A DNA stretch of 64,000 nt from Novosphingobium lindaniclasticum LE124. Lineage in GTDB: Bacteria; Pseudomonadota; Alphaproteobacteria; Sphingomonadales; Sphingomonadaceae. A program made the position numbers and the translations under genes. The DNA is taken from the NCBI RefSeq assembly GCF_000445125.1, contig NZ_ATHL01000153.1, positions 62,001 to 126,000 of the forward strand, given 5' to 3'. Every line of letters begins with the position of its first letter. The first letter of the stretch is position 1. This document shows, one piece after another, positions 43,386 to 55,470 of the stretch. Under the pieces are notes generated by a model. That model saw nothing but the letters and a program-made list of their open reading frames with translations. It was not told where the DNA came from and did not search any database.

Positions 43386-45337
43386 TGGATGACTTGCTCG
43401 AACAGTTCCTGATCGAAGGACGGGATCTCGTCGCGCAGGCGCATGGCGATCTGGCGGCGCTCGGGCGCGAGCCGCAGCGGCGGGACCGGCTCGACAGCCT
43501 GTTCCGCGCCGTCCACACGCTCAAGGGCTCGGTCGCCCTGTTCGACATGGCCCCGGCGGAGCGCCTGCTGCATCGGGCCGAGACCCGGCTGGACCAGACA
43601 CGGCGCGGCGATGCGCCGCTGATCGCGCGCGACTTCGAAGGCCTGATTGCCGTGATCGACCAGATCGACCGCTGGATCGACGATATCGAGCGCCATGGCC
43701 GGCTCCCGGATGCAGCCGAAAGCCAGGGCGCGGAGATACTCGCCGCGCTGGATCATGAGGAACGTCAGGCCCCGGCCACCCATGATGCGGGTGGCCTGCC
43801 GGACTGGGCCGAAGCGGCGTTGGCGCGCGCGCCACTGGACGTGCGGCATCCGGCGCGAACCGCATTCCGCTACAGTCCCGATCCCGAATGCTTCTTTCGC
43901 GGCGAGGACCCGCTCGCCCTGGCGCGCTCGGTGCCGGGCCTGCTGGCGCTGAACCTGCTGCCGACGGAAGAAATCCCGGCACTGGAAGACGTCGAACCGT
44001 TCCGCTGCGTCCTGCATATCGAAGGTCTTTCCTCTACGGGGATCGACGCGGTTCGAACCGCTTTTCGCATGGTGCCCGATCAGATCGCTCTTGCGGCGCT
44101 GGAGGCAGACGGAGAGGGCGAGCATCGCGAAGGCAGGACCGAGGCGGACGGTACGCAGCTGGAAACGGCGGAGACCAACGGCGCGATGCGCGTTTCCTCC
44201 GCGAAGCTGGACGCACTTGCCGCCGAAGTGGGGCAACTCGCCGCCGCGCTCAATGCCCTGGAGGCCGCGACGGAGCGCGCCGGGGCCTTCGACCGGGATT
44301 TCGCGGCGGAACTTCGCCGGGTACATGGCGCGCTGTCGCGTTCGCTCGGGACGCTGTCCGCCACGGTTTCCGAGGTTCGACGCGTGCCGATTGAGCCGGT
44401 GGTCCGGCGTCTTCCGCGTCTTGCGCGCGAACTGGCCGCTTCGCTGGGCAAGGACTTGCGCTTCGAGCTGGCGGGCGAGGGGCTGGAAGTGGACAAGCAG
44501 GTGGCCGATGCCATTTTCGAGCCGCTGCTCCACCTCCTGCGCAATGCCATCGACCACGGCATCGAAGCTCCAGAAGTCCGCGTGCAATCGGGCAAGTCGG
44601 CGTCCGGGGCAGTCGGCCTTGGCTTCTCGCGCAGCGGCGATCACCTGTCGATCGTGCTGAGTGATGACGGCAGGGGCATGGATCCCGATGCGATCCGGCG
44701 CGCGGCCGTGGCGAAGGGCTTGCTGGACGGGGCGGAAGCGGCCGGACTGACGGACCGCCAGGCTCTGCGACTGGTCTTCGCGCCCGGCTTCTCCACCTCG
44801 CAGGCGGTAACGGAAGTTTCGGGTCGCGGCGTCGGCATGGATGCCGTGCAGCGTGCGGTCGAGCGCCTGCAGGGCACGATCGAGATCGAGAGCACCGTAG
44901 GCCAGGGAACGCGGATCGGCATCCGCCTGCCGCTGAACGCGATCCTGACGCGGCTCGTCACCGTCTGTGCCGGCGGAGAGCGCTACGGCTTGCGGATGGA
45001 CCAGATCGACGAGACCTTGCGTCTCGATCCGGCGACGATCGAAGAGGTCGGCCACGGGCGGGCCTGCACGATCCGCGATCGTACCGTGCCGGTGGTCTCG
45101 CTGGCCGCCCTGCTCGGCCATGCCAGCGACGTCGGCGAGGAAAGCGGCCGTCTGGTGGTGACCGGAGCGACGGGGCAGCGGGTCGCGCTCAGCGTCGACA
45201 CCGTGGACGAGCGGATCGATGCGGCTGTGCGCGAACGCTCCGGTCTGCTGGCGTCGATGCCGGCGATCGGCGGCACGGCCATCGATGCCGACGGCGGCGT
45301 GCTGCTGGTGCTCGACCTGCCGGAACTCCTGGCATGA
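43382..45337 (+). CDS. cheA: Chemotaxis histidine kinase CheA
   Basis: 651 residues. P1 (1-105) carries phospho-acceptor His45 (AVHTLKGSVALF). A middle domain (about 155-245: FRYSPDPECFFRGEDPLALARSV) is unlike classical P2 and is seen in CheA proteins of alternative clusters. P3 dimerisation (about 265-330), P4 ATPase (LLHLLRNAIDHGIEAP, LSDDGRGMDPDAI, SGRGVGMDAV) and P5 CheW-like domain (about 520-651) complete the kinase. No receiver is fused. The stop overlaps the STAS gene by ATGA. Confidence 0.92.
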   Translation: MMDDLLEQFLIEGRDLVAQAHGDLAALGREPQRRDRLDSLFRAVHTLKGSVALFDMAPAERLLHRAETRLDQTRRGDAPLIARDFEGLIAVIDQIDRWIDDIERHGRLPDAAESQGAEILAALDHEERQAPATHDAGGLPDWAEAALARAPLDVRHPARTAFRYSPDPECFFRGEDPLALARSVPGLLALNLLPTEEIPALEDVEPFRCVLHIEGLSSTGIDAVRTAFRMVPDQIALAALEADGEGEHREGRTEADGTQLETAETNGAMRVSSAKLDALAAEVGQLAAALNALEAATERAGAFDRDFAAELRRVHGALSRSLGTLSATVSEVRRVPIEPVVRRLPRLARELAASLGKDLRFELAGEGLEVDKQVADAIFEPLLHLLRNAIDHGIEAPEVRVQSGKSASGAVGLGFSRSGDHLSIVLSDDGRGMDPDAIRRAAVAKGLLDGAEAAGLTDRQALRLVFAPGFSTSQAVTEVSGRGVGMDAVQRAVERLQGTIEIESTVGQGTRIGIRLPLNAILTRLVTVCAGGERYGLRMDQIDETLRLDPATIEEVGHGRACTIRDRTVPVVSLAALLGHASDVGEESGRLVVTGATGQRVALSVDTVDERIDAAVRERSGLLASMPAIGGTAIDADGGVLLVLDLPELLA

Positions 45338-45594
45338 GCGTGATCGTGGAAGGCGGCACGATCCGGCTTGTCGGTCTTTGCCCCGTCGAGGATGCGGAGC
45401 CGCTGCTTTCCGCCTTGCAGGACGATCCGACACGCGCGGTGGATGTCTCGGGCCTGGAGAGCGCGCATTTCGCCGTGATCCAGCTGCTCACTCTTTTCGC
45501 AGCGACGGTGGAGGGGGAATTTCCAGACCCTTTTCTTCGGACCTTGTGTCTCCAGAGCTTGGCGACCGGAGCAGGGCGTGCCAATCCGGTGTAA
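45334..45594 (+). CDS. STAS domain protein
   Basis: 86 residues. IRLVGLCPVEDAEPLLSAL followed by AVDVSGLESAHFAVIQLL is the STAS fold, with a loop where SpoIIAA-type proteins carry a phospho-Ser or where Asp/Ser positions bind partners. STAS proteins act as anti-anti-sigma-like switches or scaffolds. Its place between cheA and the receiver gene, coupled by ATGA to cheA, makes it part of the pathway. Confidence 0.72.
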   Translation: MSVIVEGGTIRLVGLCPVEDAEPLLSALQDDPTRAVDVSGLESAHFAVIQLLTLFAATVEGEFPDPFLRTLCLQSLATGAGRANPV

Positions 45595-45675
45595 CGAAAG
45601 TTATACCCGGTTGCAGGCCGCCGCCCTATAGGTCGGCGAAACCGCCCTCGGGGGCACAAACGAGGAGCATTTTCC

Positions 45676-46059
45676 GTGTCGGTTACCGTGATGATCGTGG
45701 ATGACAGCAAGCTTGCGCGGATCGTCGCGGCCAAGGCGCTCACGCAGCTTCAGCCCGAATGGGGCAAGGTGGAAGCCGGAAGCGCGCGGGAAGCGCTGGA
45801 CGTCATCGACGCTCAGGCCGTCGACATCGCTCTGATCGATTTCAACATGAGCGAGACGGATGGGCTGGAACTTGCGGCCGAGTTGCGCGCTATGCGCCCC
45901 GACATGCCGATCGCGATCATAACCGCCAACATCCAGGACGAGATCATCGCCCGTGCCCGCGAAGTGGGCGCGGCGTTCATCGCCAAGCCCGTCACCGGCG
46001 AAGGGCTGTCCGGTTTCCTGTCCGGTGCGGCGCTCAAGTTGAAAACCACGCGGGCATGA
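45676..46059 (+). CDS. CheY-like single-domain response regulator
   Basis: 127 residues, GTG start behind GAGGAG. VMIVDDSKLARIV has acidic pair Asp9/Asp10, phospho-acceptor Asp55 in LIDFNMSETDG, the Thr in IITANIQDE and Lys104 in FIAKPV. It is the likely phospho-target of CheA. The 81-nt gap upstream with a GTAAC-GAAA-GTTAT near-palindrome may hold a second promoter. Its stop overlaps cheC by ATGA. Output (motor, enzyme or protein) is unknown. Confidence 0.88.
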   Translation: MSVTVMIVDDSKLARIVAAKALTQLQPEWGKVEAGSAREALDVIDAQAVDIALIDFNMSETDGLELAAELRAMRPDMPIAIITANIQDEIIARAREVGAAFIAKPVTGEGLSGFLSGAALKLKTTRA

Positions 46060-46694
46060 TCCCGGAGCAGATCGCCCTTACCGAACTGGAACGCGATGCG
46101 CTGACGGAGATCGTCAATATCGGCGTAAGCCGCGCCGCTTCCAGCTTGCGCAAGATGATCGGCGAGCAGGTGTTGCTGTCCGTCCCGTCGATCGAAGTGG
46201 TGAGCCATCACCGCGCCGCGCGCCTTATCAGCGAACGGGAAGTGGCTGATCTCATCGCCGTGCGGCAGGACTTCACGGGGCCGTTTTCCGGCCGCGCCCT
46301 GCTGATCTTCCCGGAGACCAACAGCCTCGAACTGGTCCGCGCCGTTACCGGCGGCGAACTCAGCGCCGCCGAAGTGGTGGAGATGGAGCAGGAGGCACTC
46401 GCCGAGACCGGCAATGTGATCCTCAACTCCTGCCTGGCGACGATGGCGAACATGCTCAAGCGTTCGCTGACGATGACGATCCCGGAAGTGCTGCGCGGCG
46501 ATGGCGCCAAGCTGTTCGAGGTGGACGAAGCCGGTTCGGAGGAAGGGCTGGTGCTGTTCCTCTACATCGACTTCGCGGTACGCATGCGCGACATCCGCGG
46601 ATATATCGCCATGTTGATGGACATCCCTTCGCTGGCGACGCTCAAGGAACTGCTGGACGAATTCATCGCTTCCGTCGTGGGCGACGATGCCTGA
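46056..46694 (+). CDS. cheC: CheC-type phosphatase
   Basis: 212 residues. Both CheC active-site motifs E-x-x-N are present: Glu18-Asn21 (LTEIVNIGVSRAAS) and Glu117-Asn120 (LAETGNVILNSCL), in the two-fold repeat typical of CheC/FliY. It dephosphorylates phospho-CheY. CheC is less common in alphaproteobacteria, where CheZ-less systems often rely on phosphate sinks, so its presence helps define this operon. CheD, its usual partner, is absent here. Confidence 0.83.
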   Translation: MIPEQIALTELERDALTEIVNIGVSRAASSLRKMIGEQVLLSVPSIEVVSHHRAARLISEREVADLIAVRQDFTGPFSGRALLIFPETNSLELVRAVTGGELSAAEVVEMEQEALAETGNVILNSCLATMANMLKRSLTMTIPEVLRGDGAKLFEVDEAGSEEGLVLFLYIDFAVRMRDIRGYIAMLMDIPSLATLKELLDEFIASVVGDDA

Positions 46695-48741
46695 GGCCGA
46701 TGCAGGCCCGCCACCGGGTGCGCAGGCCGCGCCGGCTCAGGCCCCACTTCCTAACGCGGACCGCGCTGCCGGAAGCGCACTGAACGACAATCAATTGCGC
46801 GCCGTACTTGCCGCCGCCGGTGCCAGCGGATCGTGGGACTGGGACATCGCCGGCGACCGCCTGTTCGTCGATATAAGCTTCGCCGAGCTTTACGGATTGC
46901 CCGAAGCCGACCTGTCGCAGGGTTTTCCCACGGCCACCTTCTTCCGCGCGATCCATCCCGAGGACCGCGCGCGCATCCGCATCGCAGTAGCCGGCATGCT
47001 GGCGGGATCGTCGCTGTTCTCCAAGGAATTCCGCGTCTGCACGCCTGACGGCAAAGTGCTGTGGATGCACGGGCGCGGGCAAAGCCATCTCGATGCGGAC
47101 GACGAACCGGTACGCTTTACCGGCCTGCTGGTCGACGTAACCGAGCGCAAGCGCACCGAGGAACGCCTTCGCATCGCGCAGAGCGCCGGCGGAGTCGGCA
47201 CTTTCGAATATAGCGACGGCTTCGCGACGGTTTCAGTCTCCACGGAGTTCTGCTCGCTGCTGGGGCTTCATCCGGCCGACCGCCTGCCGGTGCGCACCAT
47301 CAATGCGGTCGTCAGCGAAGGCTATCTTCCGTTGATCCCGGAAGGCGTCCAGGAAGCATTGCCGGATACGCTCTCCGGTGAGTTTCTCATCCGCCGGGGC
47401 GAGGACGGCGAGCTTCGCTGGATCGCCCGCCGGGGCGAAGTGCAGCGCGATGCGGAGGGCAGCGGCTATCGTCTGCTCGGCGTGATCTACGATGTCACGA
47501 CGGCCAAGCGGCAGGAATCGGCGCTGCGCGAACTGGCCGAGACGCTGGAGCAGCGCGTCGCCGCCGAAGTCGCAGAGCGGCGCCATGCCGAGGAAGCGTT
47601 GCGACAGGCCCAGAAGATGGAAGCCGTGGGCCAGTTGACCGGAGGCATCGCCCACGATTTCAATAATCTCCTGACGATCATCATCGGCAGCATCGACATG
47701 GCAACGCGCCGGGTGGCGCCATCGGCCGATCCACGAGTACGGCGCTCGCTGGAACAGGCGATGAAGGGGGCCGAACGCGCCGCCGCGCTGACGCACCGCC
47801 TGCTGGCGTTCTCCCGCCGCCAGCCGCTGGACCCCAGGGCCGTGAACGTGCGCGATCTTTTGGAGGGCATGTCCGACCTGCTGTCCCGCACGATCGCGGA
47901 ATCGATCGCCATCACCATCGAGGCGCGGGGAAGCGGGCAAGCCGTGTGGATGGTGGAAGCCGATCCGCACCAGCTGGAAAACGCCATCCTGAACCTTGCC
48001 GTCAATGCCCGCGATGCCATGCCCGGAGGCGGAACGCTCAGCATCTCGGCGCGCAACGCGACGTTCACAGGCGGCGAAGGCGACATGCCGGCGGGCGACT
48101 ATGTGGCGATCGAGGTGGCGGACGACGGCATCGGCATGGACGAGGACACGCTCGCCAAGGTCTTCGATCCGTTCTTCACCACCAAGGACGTGGGCAAGGG
48201 CACCGGGCTTGGCCTGTCGATGGTCTATGGCTTTGCCAAGCAGTCTGGCGGCGGGATCGATATCGCATCGCAGCCGGGCGCGGGGACCCGCGTGGTCCTT
48301 CACCTGCCGCGTTGCCACGGCGGCCCTGCGGAAGATCACGCCTACCACCCGGCTGCGGCGGAACATGGCCGCCCGTCCGAGACGATCCTGGTCGTCGAGG
48401 ACGACGACGACGTGCGCCGCTACGCCGTGAATGCGCTTTGCGACCTCGGCTACCGCGTGCTGGAGGCGCCTGACGGGCACGCCGCCATCGACTTGTTGCG
48501 CGGCGCCGAGAAGAAGGTCGATCTGCTGGTGACCGACGTGGTGATGCCGCGCATGTCGGGCAGCGAGCTGGCCCGGTACGCGCGCGAGGCGATGTCGGGG
48601 CTGGGCGTGCTCTACGTCTCGGGCTATCCCCACGATGCCATCATGCACGAGGGCAGGCTGGGCGAGGGGGTGGATCTTCTGTCCAAGCCCTTCACCATGC
48701 AGGCGCTGGCGGCAAAGGTCCGCGAACTGCTCGATCGGTGA
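46687..48741 (+). CDS. PAS-PAS hybrid histidine kinase with receiver
   Basis: 684 residues, no membrane helices. PAS one about 35-155 ([28 protein letters not shown]), PAS two about 160-280, coiled linker, HisKA with His323 ([11 protein letters not shown]), HATPase ([36 protein letters not shown]), then receiver with Asp617 ([13 protein letters not shown]) and Lys in LLSKPFTM. It senses a cytoplasmic signal and passes phosphate to its own receiver. The ATG overlaps cheC by 8 nt, so it is cotranslated with the chemosensory genes and may cross-talk with them. Confidence 0.9.
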   Translation: MPEADAGPPPGAQAAPAQAPLPNADRAAGSALNDNQLRAVLAAAGASGSWDWDIAGDRLFVDISFAELYGLPEADLSQGFPTATFFRAIHPEDRARIRIAVAGMLAGSSLFSKEFRVCTPDGKVLWMHGRGQSHLDADDEPVRFTGLLVDVTERKRTEERLRIAQSAGGVGTFEYSDGFATVSVSTEFCSLLGLHPADRLPVRTINAVVSEGYLPLIPEGVQEALPDTLSGEFLIRRGEDGELRWIARRGEVQRDAEGSGYRLLGVIYDVTTAKRQESALRELAETLEQRVAAEVAERRHAEEALRQAQKMEAVGQLTGGIAHDFNNLLTIIIGSIDMATRRVAPSADPRVRRSLEQAMKGAERAAALTHRLLAFSRRQPLDPRAVNVRDLLEGMSDLLSRTIAESIAITIEARGSGQAVWMVEADPHQLENAILNLAVNARDAMPGGGTLSISARNATFTGGEGDMPAGDYVAIEVADDGIGMDEDTLAKVFDPFFTTKDVGKGTGLGLSMVYGFAKQSGGGIDIASQPGAGTRVVLHLPRCHGGPAEDHAYHPAAAEHGRPSETILVVEDDDDVRRYAVNALCDLGYRVLEAPDGHAAIDLLRGAEKKVDLLVTDVVMPRMSGSELARYAREAMSGLGVLYVSGYPHDAIMHEGRLGEGVDLLSKPFTMQALAAKVRELLDR

Positions 48742-48838
48742 AACCGCCGCTTGCCCGACGACAGGCGCGATTGGTCTCGGCGGCGGGAGCCTCAGCGGCC
48801 ATCGCGTGTTGCTTCGGCAACCTCCAAGGAGAACAGCG

Positions 48839-49300
48839 ATGACCAGCAAGACCCTTGCCGACCTGGCCGAGAAGATGAAAGACATCGATTTCACGATGCT
48901 TTCCACCCACGGTCCCGGCGGCACGATCGCCGCGCGGCCGATGAGCAACAACCGCGAAGTCGACTATGACGGCGATTCGTGGTTTTTCACCACCGAGGAC
49001 ACCTCGATGGTCTCCGAGATCGCCAGCGATCCGCGCGTGGGGCTGAGCTTCCAGGGCAAGGCGGGCATCCTGGGCATGCGCCCGTTCTTCATCGCAGTGG
49101 AGGGCAAGGCGGAACTCGTGCGCGACAAAGGCCAGTTCGCGGAGCACTGGACCAAGGATCTCGATCGCTGGTTCGAGCAGGGGGTGGATACCCCGGGGCT
49201 CGTGCTGATCCGCGTCGGTGCCGAACGCGCGCACTACTGGGACGGCGAGGACGAAGGCGAAGTGATCGTCGATCGCGGCTCCTATGTCGGCGGCCCCTGA
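48839..49300 (+). CDS. Pyridoxamine 5'-phosphate oxidase-family (general stress) protein
   Basis: 153 residues behind AAGGAGAACA. KDIDFTMLSTHGPGGTIAARPMSNN, DSWFFTTEDTSMVSEIASDPRVGLSFQGK and the C-terminal DTPGLVLIRVGAERAHYW match the general stress protein 26 branch of the flavin-binding PNPOx-like fold. An FMN or F420-type cofactor is likely; the substrate is unknown. A near-EcfG sequence (GGAGC-N17-GTT) lies upstream but with one mismatch. Confidence 0.8.
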   Translation: MTSKTLADLAEKMKDIDFTMLSTHGPGGTIAARPMSNNREVDYDGDSWFFTTEDTSMVSEIASDPRVGLSFQGKAGILGMRPFFIAVEGKAELVRDKGQFAEHWTKDLDRWFEQGVDTPGLVLIRVGAERAHYWDGEDEGEVIVDRGSYVGGP

Positions 49301-49343
49301 CGCTGCCGGGCCGTTCCCGCCCCCTACGGAGCGCTGAGCGGCC

Positions 49344-49907
49344 ATGCGGGTTTTCCTCGATTTCGAAGCCTCCTCTCTCGCGAAGCGCAGCTATCCCATC
49401 GAGGTGGCCTGGGTCTTCGCGGACGGACGGGCCGAGAGCCACCTGATCCGTCCCCCACCGGAATGGACGGATTGGGACGAGGAGGCCGAAGCGATCCATG
49501 GCCTCGCCCGCACCCTGTTGGAGCAGGAGGGCGAGCCGCATGACCAGGTTGCGGCGCGGATGGTCGAGGAACTGTCCGGCCATGACCTCTTTGCCAGCGC
49601 GCCCTCGTGGGATGCCAAGTGGCTCAATGCGCTGCTGCGCACGGCCGGCTATCCCAAGCACCGCCTGCGCCTGCGCAAGACCTCCGAAATGATCGCGCAG
49701 GATGTCTCGGCCTTGCTGGGCGATGGCCTTGAACCGGAAGACCACCGGCAGGCGGTGGAGCGAATCCTGGCGGACATCGACAAGGCACGCCCGAAGGTTC
49801 CAGCCCATCGGGCGCTTCCCGACGCGCAAGCGGAGCGCGGCCGATGGCTTGCGGCACGGCAAGGCGCCGAAGCGTTGCTGGCGGGTTCTTCGTCGTCCCG
49901 GGCTTGA
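49344..49907 (+). CDS. DEDD-type 3'-5' exonuclease-like protein
   Basis: 187 residues. VFLDFEASSLAKRSYPIEVAWV is exonuclease motif I (Asp, Glu), SWDAKWLNALLR a motif II-like Asp, and HRALPDAQAERGRW motif III (His...Asp), an RNase T/oligoribonuclease-like arrangement. It probably trims nucleic acid 3' ends. The last seven residues and the stop codon lie inside a REP-like repeat (starting 49893), so the C-terminus has been set by that insertion. Confidence 0.75.
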   Translation: MRVFLDFEASSLAKRSYPIEVAWVFADGRAESHLIRPPPEWTDWDEEAEAIHGLARTLLEQEGEPHDQVAARMVEELSGHDLFASAPSWDAKWLNALLRTAGYPKHRLRLRKTSEMIAQDVSALLGDGLEPEDHRQAVERILADIDKARPKVPAHRALPDAQAERGRWLAARQGAEALLAGSSSSRA

Positions 49908-49998
49908 CCCGGGACCGCCGGCCGAGCCGCGCCTTGCTCGCGAGCAGGCGCCTCAAGGATTGCCAGCGATCCCGGATCAAGTCCGGGACGATTGTCCT
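49893..49998. repeat. REP/BIME-like inverted pair
   Basis: Unit one (49893-49921) holds TCCCGGG-CTTGA-CCCGGGA. Unit two (about 49963-49998) holds TCCCGGA-TCAAG-TCCGGGA. Reverse-complementing unit two gives nearly the same sequence as unit one, so they are inverted copies about 60 nt apart. GCTCGCGAGC lies between. Such CCCGGA/TTGA/TCCGGG palindromes are typical REP elements of sphingomonads. Confidence 0.7.
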
Positions 49999-50047
49999 GC
50001 TCGCTCGCGACTGCCCGGCATTTGCCAACCCCGCATGTCCGGCTATC

Positions 50048-51355
50048 ATGGGCTTCATGACGCCGGAAAATAACGCAAGGCGCGGAGATGCTCCGGGTCG
50101 TCGAAGTCCACTCTCCAGGCGATCCATGGCGATCGCGGCGTTCTCCACGGTGGTCGAGTGGTACGATTTCACGCTCTATCTCTACCTTGCGACGGTGCTG
50201 TCCCGGGTCTTCTTCGGCGGGGGCGCGGGTTCGCTTTCCGTTACGCTGGGGGGCTTCGCGGTCGCCTACCTGATGCGGCCGCTGGGCGCGGCGGTGTTCG
50301 GCCATGTAGGAGACCGGTTTGGACGGCGGCGCATGATGCTGCTGTCGATGGCACTGATGACCACGGCCATGCTCGCCACGGCCGCCATGCCGACTTACGC
50401 GCAGATCGGCGCCGCCTCGGGCTGGCTGCTGCTCCTGCTGCGCTGCGTGATGGCGTTCTCGGTGGGCGGCGAATATACCGGCGTCGTCGCCTACTTGCTG
50501 GAAGGCGCACACCGCCGGCGGCGCGGTCTGGTGACTTCATCCGCCGCGGCAGCGAGCGAGATCGGCGGGCTGCTGGCCGCAGCAGCGGCAGCGCTCACGG
50601 TCGCCGCCATGGCCCCGGCCGAGCTGGACGATTGGGGCTGGAGACTGCCGTTCCTCTTCGGTGCGCTGCTGGCGGGAGCCGTGCTGCTGGCCCGCGCGAG
50701 GCTGGAGGAATCGCCCGAGTTCGAGCGGCAGATCGCAGCCCGGACCGTGCCGGAGCGACCCTTGCGCCAGGTTCTGATGCGGCACCGCATGGCGATCGCT
50801 CGCGGCTTCGCCGTCTCCGCCTTGGGATCGATCACTTACTACGTGGGGATCACGTATGTTCCTGCTTTCGTGACGGAATCCGGCGTGATGGCGGAAGATG
50901 AAGCGCTGTGGCTTTCCACCGCCGCCGCCCTCATGGTCATCTTCGTGACCCCTTTCGTGGGGATCTTGTCCGACCGGATCGGCCGCCGTCCGGTGCTGCT
51001 CTGCGTGGGCGTCCTCTCCGTCCTGGTGCCGGCTGCGGCTTTCGCGGCCATGGGCGGCGGCTCCTATGGAGCGGCGCTGATCGGGGCCCTGCTGCTGGCT
51101 TCTCTCGGCGGTGCGGTCAGCGCCGTGGGCGCCGTGGCGACTGCCGAACAGTTTCCCGGCGAGGGGCGTCTCACGGGATTGGCCCTTGGCGCAACGGCGG
51201 CGACGGCGCTCTTCGGCGGCCTTGCCCCCTTCGCAGCGCAAATGCTTGTTCAGGCAACCGGAAGGCCCGCGGTCCCGGGCCTGATGATTGCCGCGGTGGC
51301 GCTCTGCGTTTTGCCGGTTTTCATGAAAATGCCGGAGACGAGACCGACGCAATAA
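50048..51355 (+). CDS. MFS transporter, metabolite:H+ symporter (MHS) family
   Basis: 435 residues, 12 helices. TVVEWYDFTLYLYLATVLSRVFF, LMRPLGAAVFGHVGDRFGRRRMM and SVGGEYTGVVAYLLEGAHRRRRG are MHS motifs (ProP/ShiA/KgtP relatives). It imports an organic acid, betaine or similar with protons. ATG 50048 or 50057 are both possible starts and neither has a strong ribosome site. Confidence 0.82.
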   Translation: MGFMTPENNARRGDAPGRRSPLSRRSMAIAAFSTVVEWYDFTLYLYLATVLSRVFFGGGAGSLSVTLGGFAVAYLMRPLGAAVFGHVGDRFGRRRMMLLSMALMTTAMLATAAMPTYAQIGAASGWLLLLLRCVMAFSVGGEYTGVVAYLLEGAHRRRRGLVTSSAAAASEIGGLLAAAAAALTVAAMAPAELDDWGWRLPFLFGALLAGAVLLARARLEESPEFERQIAARTVPERPLRQVLMRHRMAIARGFAVSALGSITYYVGITYVPAFVTESGVMAEDEALWLSTAAALMVIFVTPFVGILSDRIGRRPVLLCVGVLSVLVPAAAFAAMGGGSYGAALIGALLLASLGGAVSAVGAVATAEQFPGEGRLTGLALGATAATALFGGLAPFAAQMLVQATGRPAVPGLMIAAVALCVLPVFMKMPETRPTQ

Positions 51356-51386
51356 GCCTCGTCCCGGCCTCGATCCGCGACGAGGC
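51356..51386 (+). terminator. 8-bp hairpin directly after the MHS gene
   Basis: GCCTCGTC-N15-GACGAGGC begins at the base after the TAA stop. There is no T-run, so it may be a Rho-assisted end or an mRNA-stabilising hairpin. Confidence 0.45.
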
Positions 51387-51548
51387 GTGAGTTCCAGAAC
51401 ATAATCTACAAGATTTCACAAAACGAGAAATCCGGCTTTGCCATTTATCGATGGTCGCAGCACGGATTCCACGTCATCTACGCCGTTGCATTGCAGCAAA
51501 GCGCCGAATCCCGGTACGGCGCCTGCGAGTAACGAGGGTATTCGATTC

Positions 51549-54227
<2,679 letters not shown>

Positions 54228-54285
54228 ATCGGCAGGCAAGTAAGAAGTACAACCGCGTCGGGGAGGAGGAGCGACCTGACCGGGA

Positions 54286-54326
54286 ATGCGGATCGCGCGC
54301 GAGAGCGTGCGGTCCGCATTTGTTTC
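54286..54326 (+). terminator. Rho-independent terminator of ppdK
   Basis: ATGCGGA-T-CGC...GCG-G-TCCGCAT with a GC-rich apex, followed by TTTGTTT, lies 59 nt after the ppdK stop. This is the clearest intrinsic terminator in the window. The 200 bases up to the LysR gene hold no other feature. Confidence 0.7.
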
Positions 54327-54524
54327 TAGGGACGGGGGCAGCGTGATGCGTATCGCCTGACCCGCTTTTCGTCCCTACTCTCCCCTTCGCTATGCTTGCA
54401 ATGACGAGCGGGGGGTGAGACGGAGCGCCAGATTAAGGGGCAAGCTGGCTTCGAAACACGGGGGTGAACAGGGCGAGGTAATCTAGACGGGGTAGAGCGG
54501 CTGGGTTCGTCGCAAGCGCCCGCG

Positions 54525-55412
54525 CTAGCGACCGGCGGAACGCTCGACCAGGAAGTCGATCAGCAGACGGGCCGGACCGCTCAGGTTGGTGCCGTTGGCC
54601 GCCAGCAACATCTGGCGCTCGGCCCATGTCTCATCGAGTTCGACCAGTTTCAGGCCCATCGGCACGATGAAGTTCTTGGCCGCCTCCTTCGGCAGGACGC
54701 CGATGCCGAAGCCGGCCTGGATCATCCGGCAGACGGCGTCGTAACTGTCCACGGCGGCACGCAGGCGAAAGGTCCAGCCCTGCTCCTCGGCGGCGCGTGC
54801 GAGCAGGCGGGTATTGGCGGTATCATAGCCCATTTGCACGAATTCCTGCTCGGCGAGGTCCTGGAAACGGACGGAATGGGTGCCGAACAGCAAGTGCGGC
54901 GGGGCCACCACGGCCAGCCGGTCGCAGCGATATTTCCAGGTGTCGAGGCCGAGCGCGCCCGGTTCTTCCATGATCACGCCGACATGCGCCTCACCGGCGC
55001 GCAGGCGGCCGACGATCTCGGCCGAGTAGATTTCCTGGATGTTGAGGCGGATCTTGTCGTTGGCATGGCCGAACGCGGCAAGGTCGGCAGGCAGGAACTG
55101 GGTTATGGCCGAAGTGCAGGCCAGGATGTCGACGCTGCCCTTGAGCCCCTTGGCGTAGTCGGACAGGTCCGAGGCGGCGAACCCCACTTCGCGCATGATG
55201 CGAACGGCATGGGCGAGCAGCGCGTCTCCGGCCGCCGTGGGCGTGACGCCGCGTCCGTTGCGGACCAGCAACTGGACGCCGAGATCCTGCTCCATCTGGG
55301 TGAGGCGCCGGCTGATCGCGCCGATCGCCAGGTTCGCCTCGTCTGCGGCGCGGGAGAGGCTTCCCAGTTCGGCGACCCGGATGAAGAGTTGCAGGGTCGT
55401 CAGGTTGAGCAT
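54525..55412 (-). CDS. LysR family regulator
   Basis: 295 residues. HTH at 3-60 (TTLQLFIRVAELGSLSRAADEANLAIGAISRRLTQME) and a periplasmic-binding-like effector domain (about 90-290). It follows the GH43 gene on the same strand (58-nt gap) and reads toward ppdK. The inducer is unknown. Confidence 0.87.
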   Translation of the reverse strand: MLNLTTLQLFIRVAELGSLSRAADEANLAIGAISRRLTQMEQDLGVQLLVRNGRGVTPTAAGDALLAHAVRIMREVGFAASDLSDYAKGLKGSVDILACTSAITQFLPADLAAFGHANDKIRLNIQEIYSAEIVGRLRAGEAHVGVIMEEPGALGLDTWKYRCDRLAVVAPPHLLFGTHSVRFQDLAEQEFVQMGYDTANTRLLARAAEEQGWTFRLRAAVDSYDAVCRMIQAGFGIGVLPKEAAKNFIVPMGLKLVELDETWAERQMLLAANGTNLSGPARLLIDFLVERSAGR

Positions 55413-55470
55413 CGGGTGTCCCGTGGGTCGGCCATGTGCCGGCCTCTATAATCGGCAATGCCGCCGAGGG

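Noticed and set aside
48742-48838. EcfG promoter before the general stress FMN protein (GGAGC-N17-GTT).
   Set aside because: The -35 element has a mismatch at a position that is almost invariant, so it was only mentioned, not annotated.
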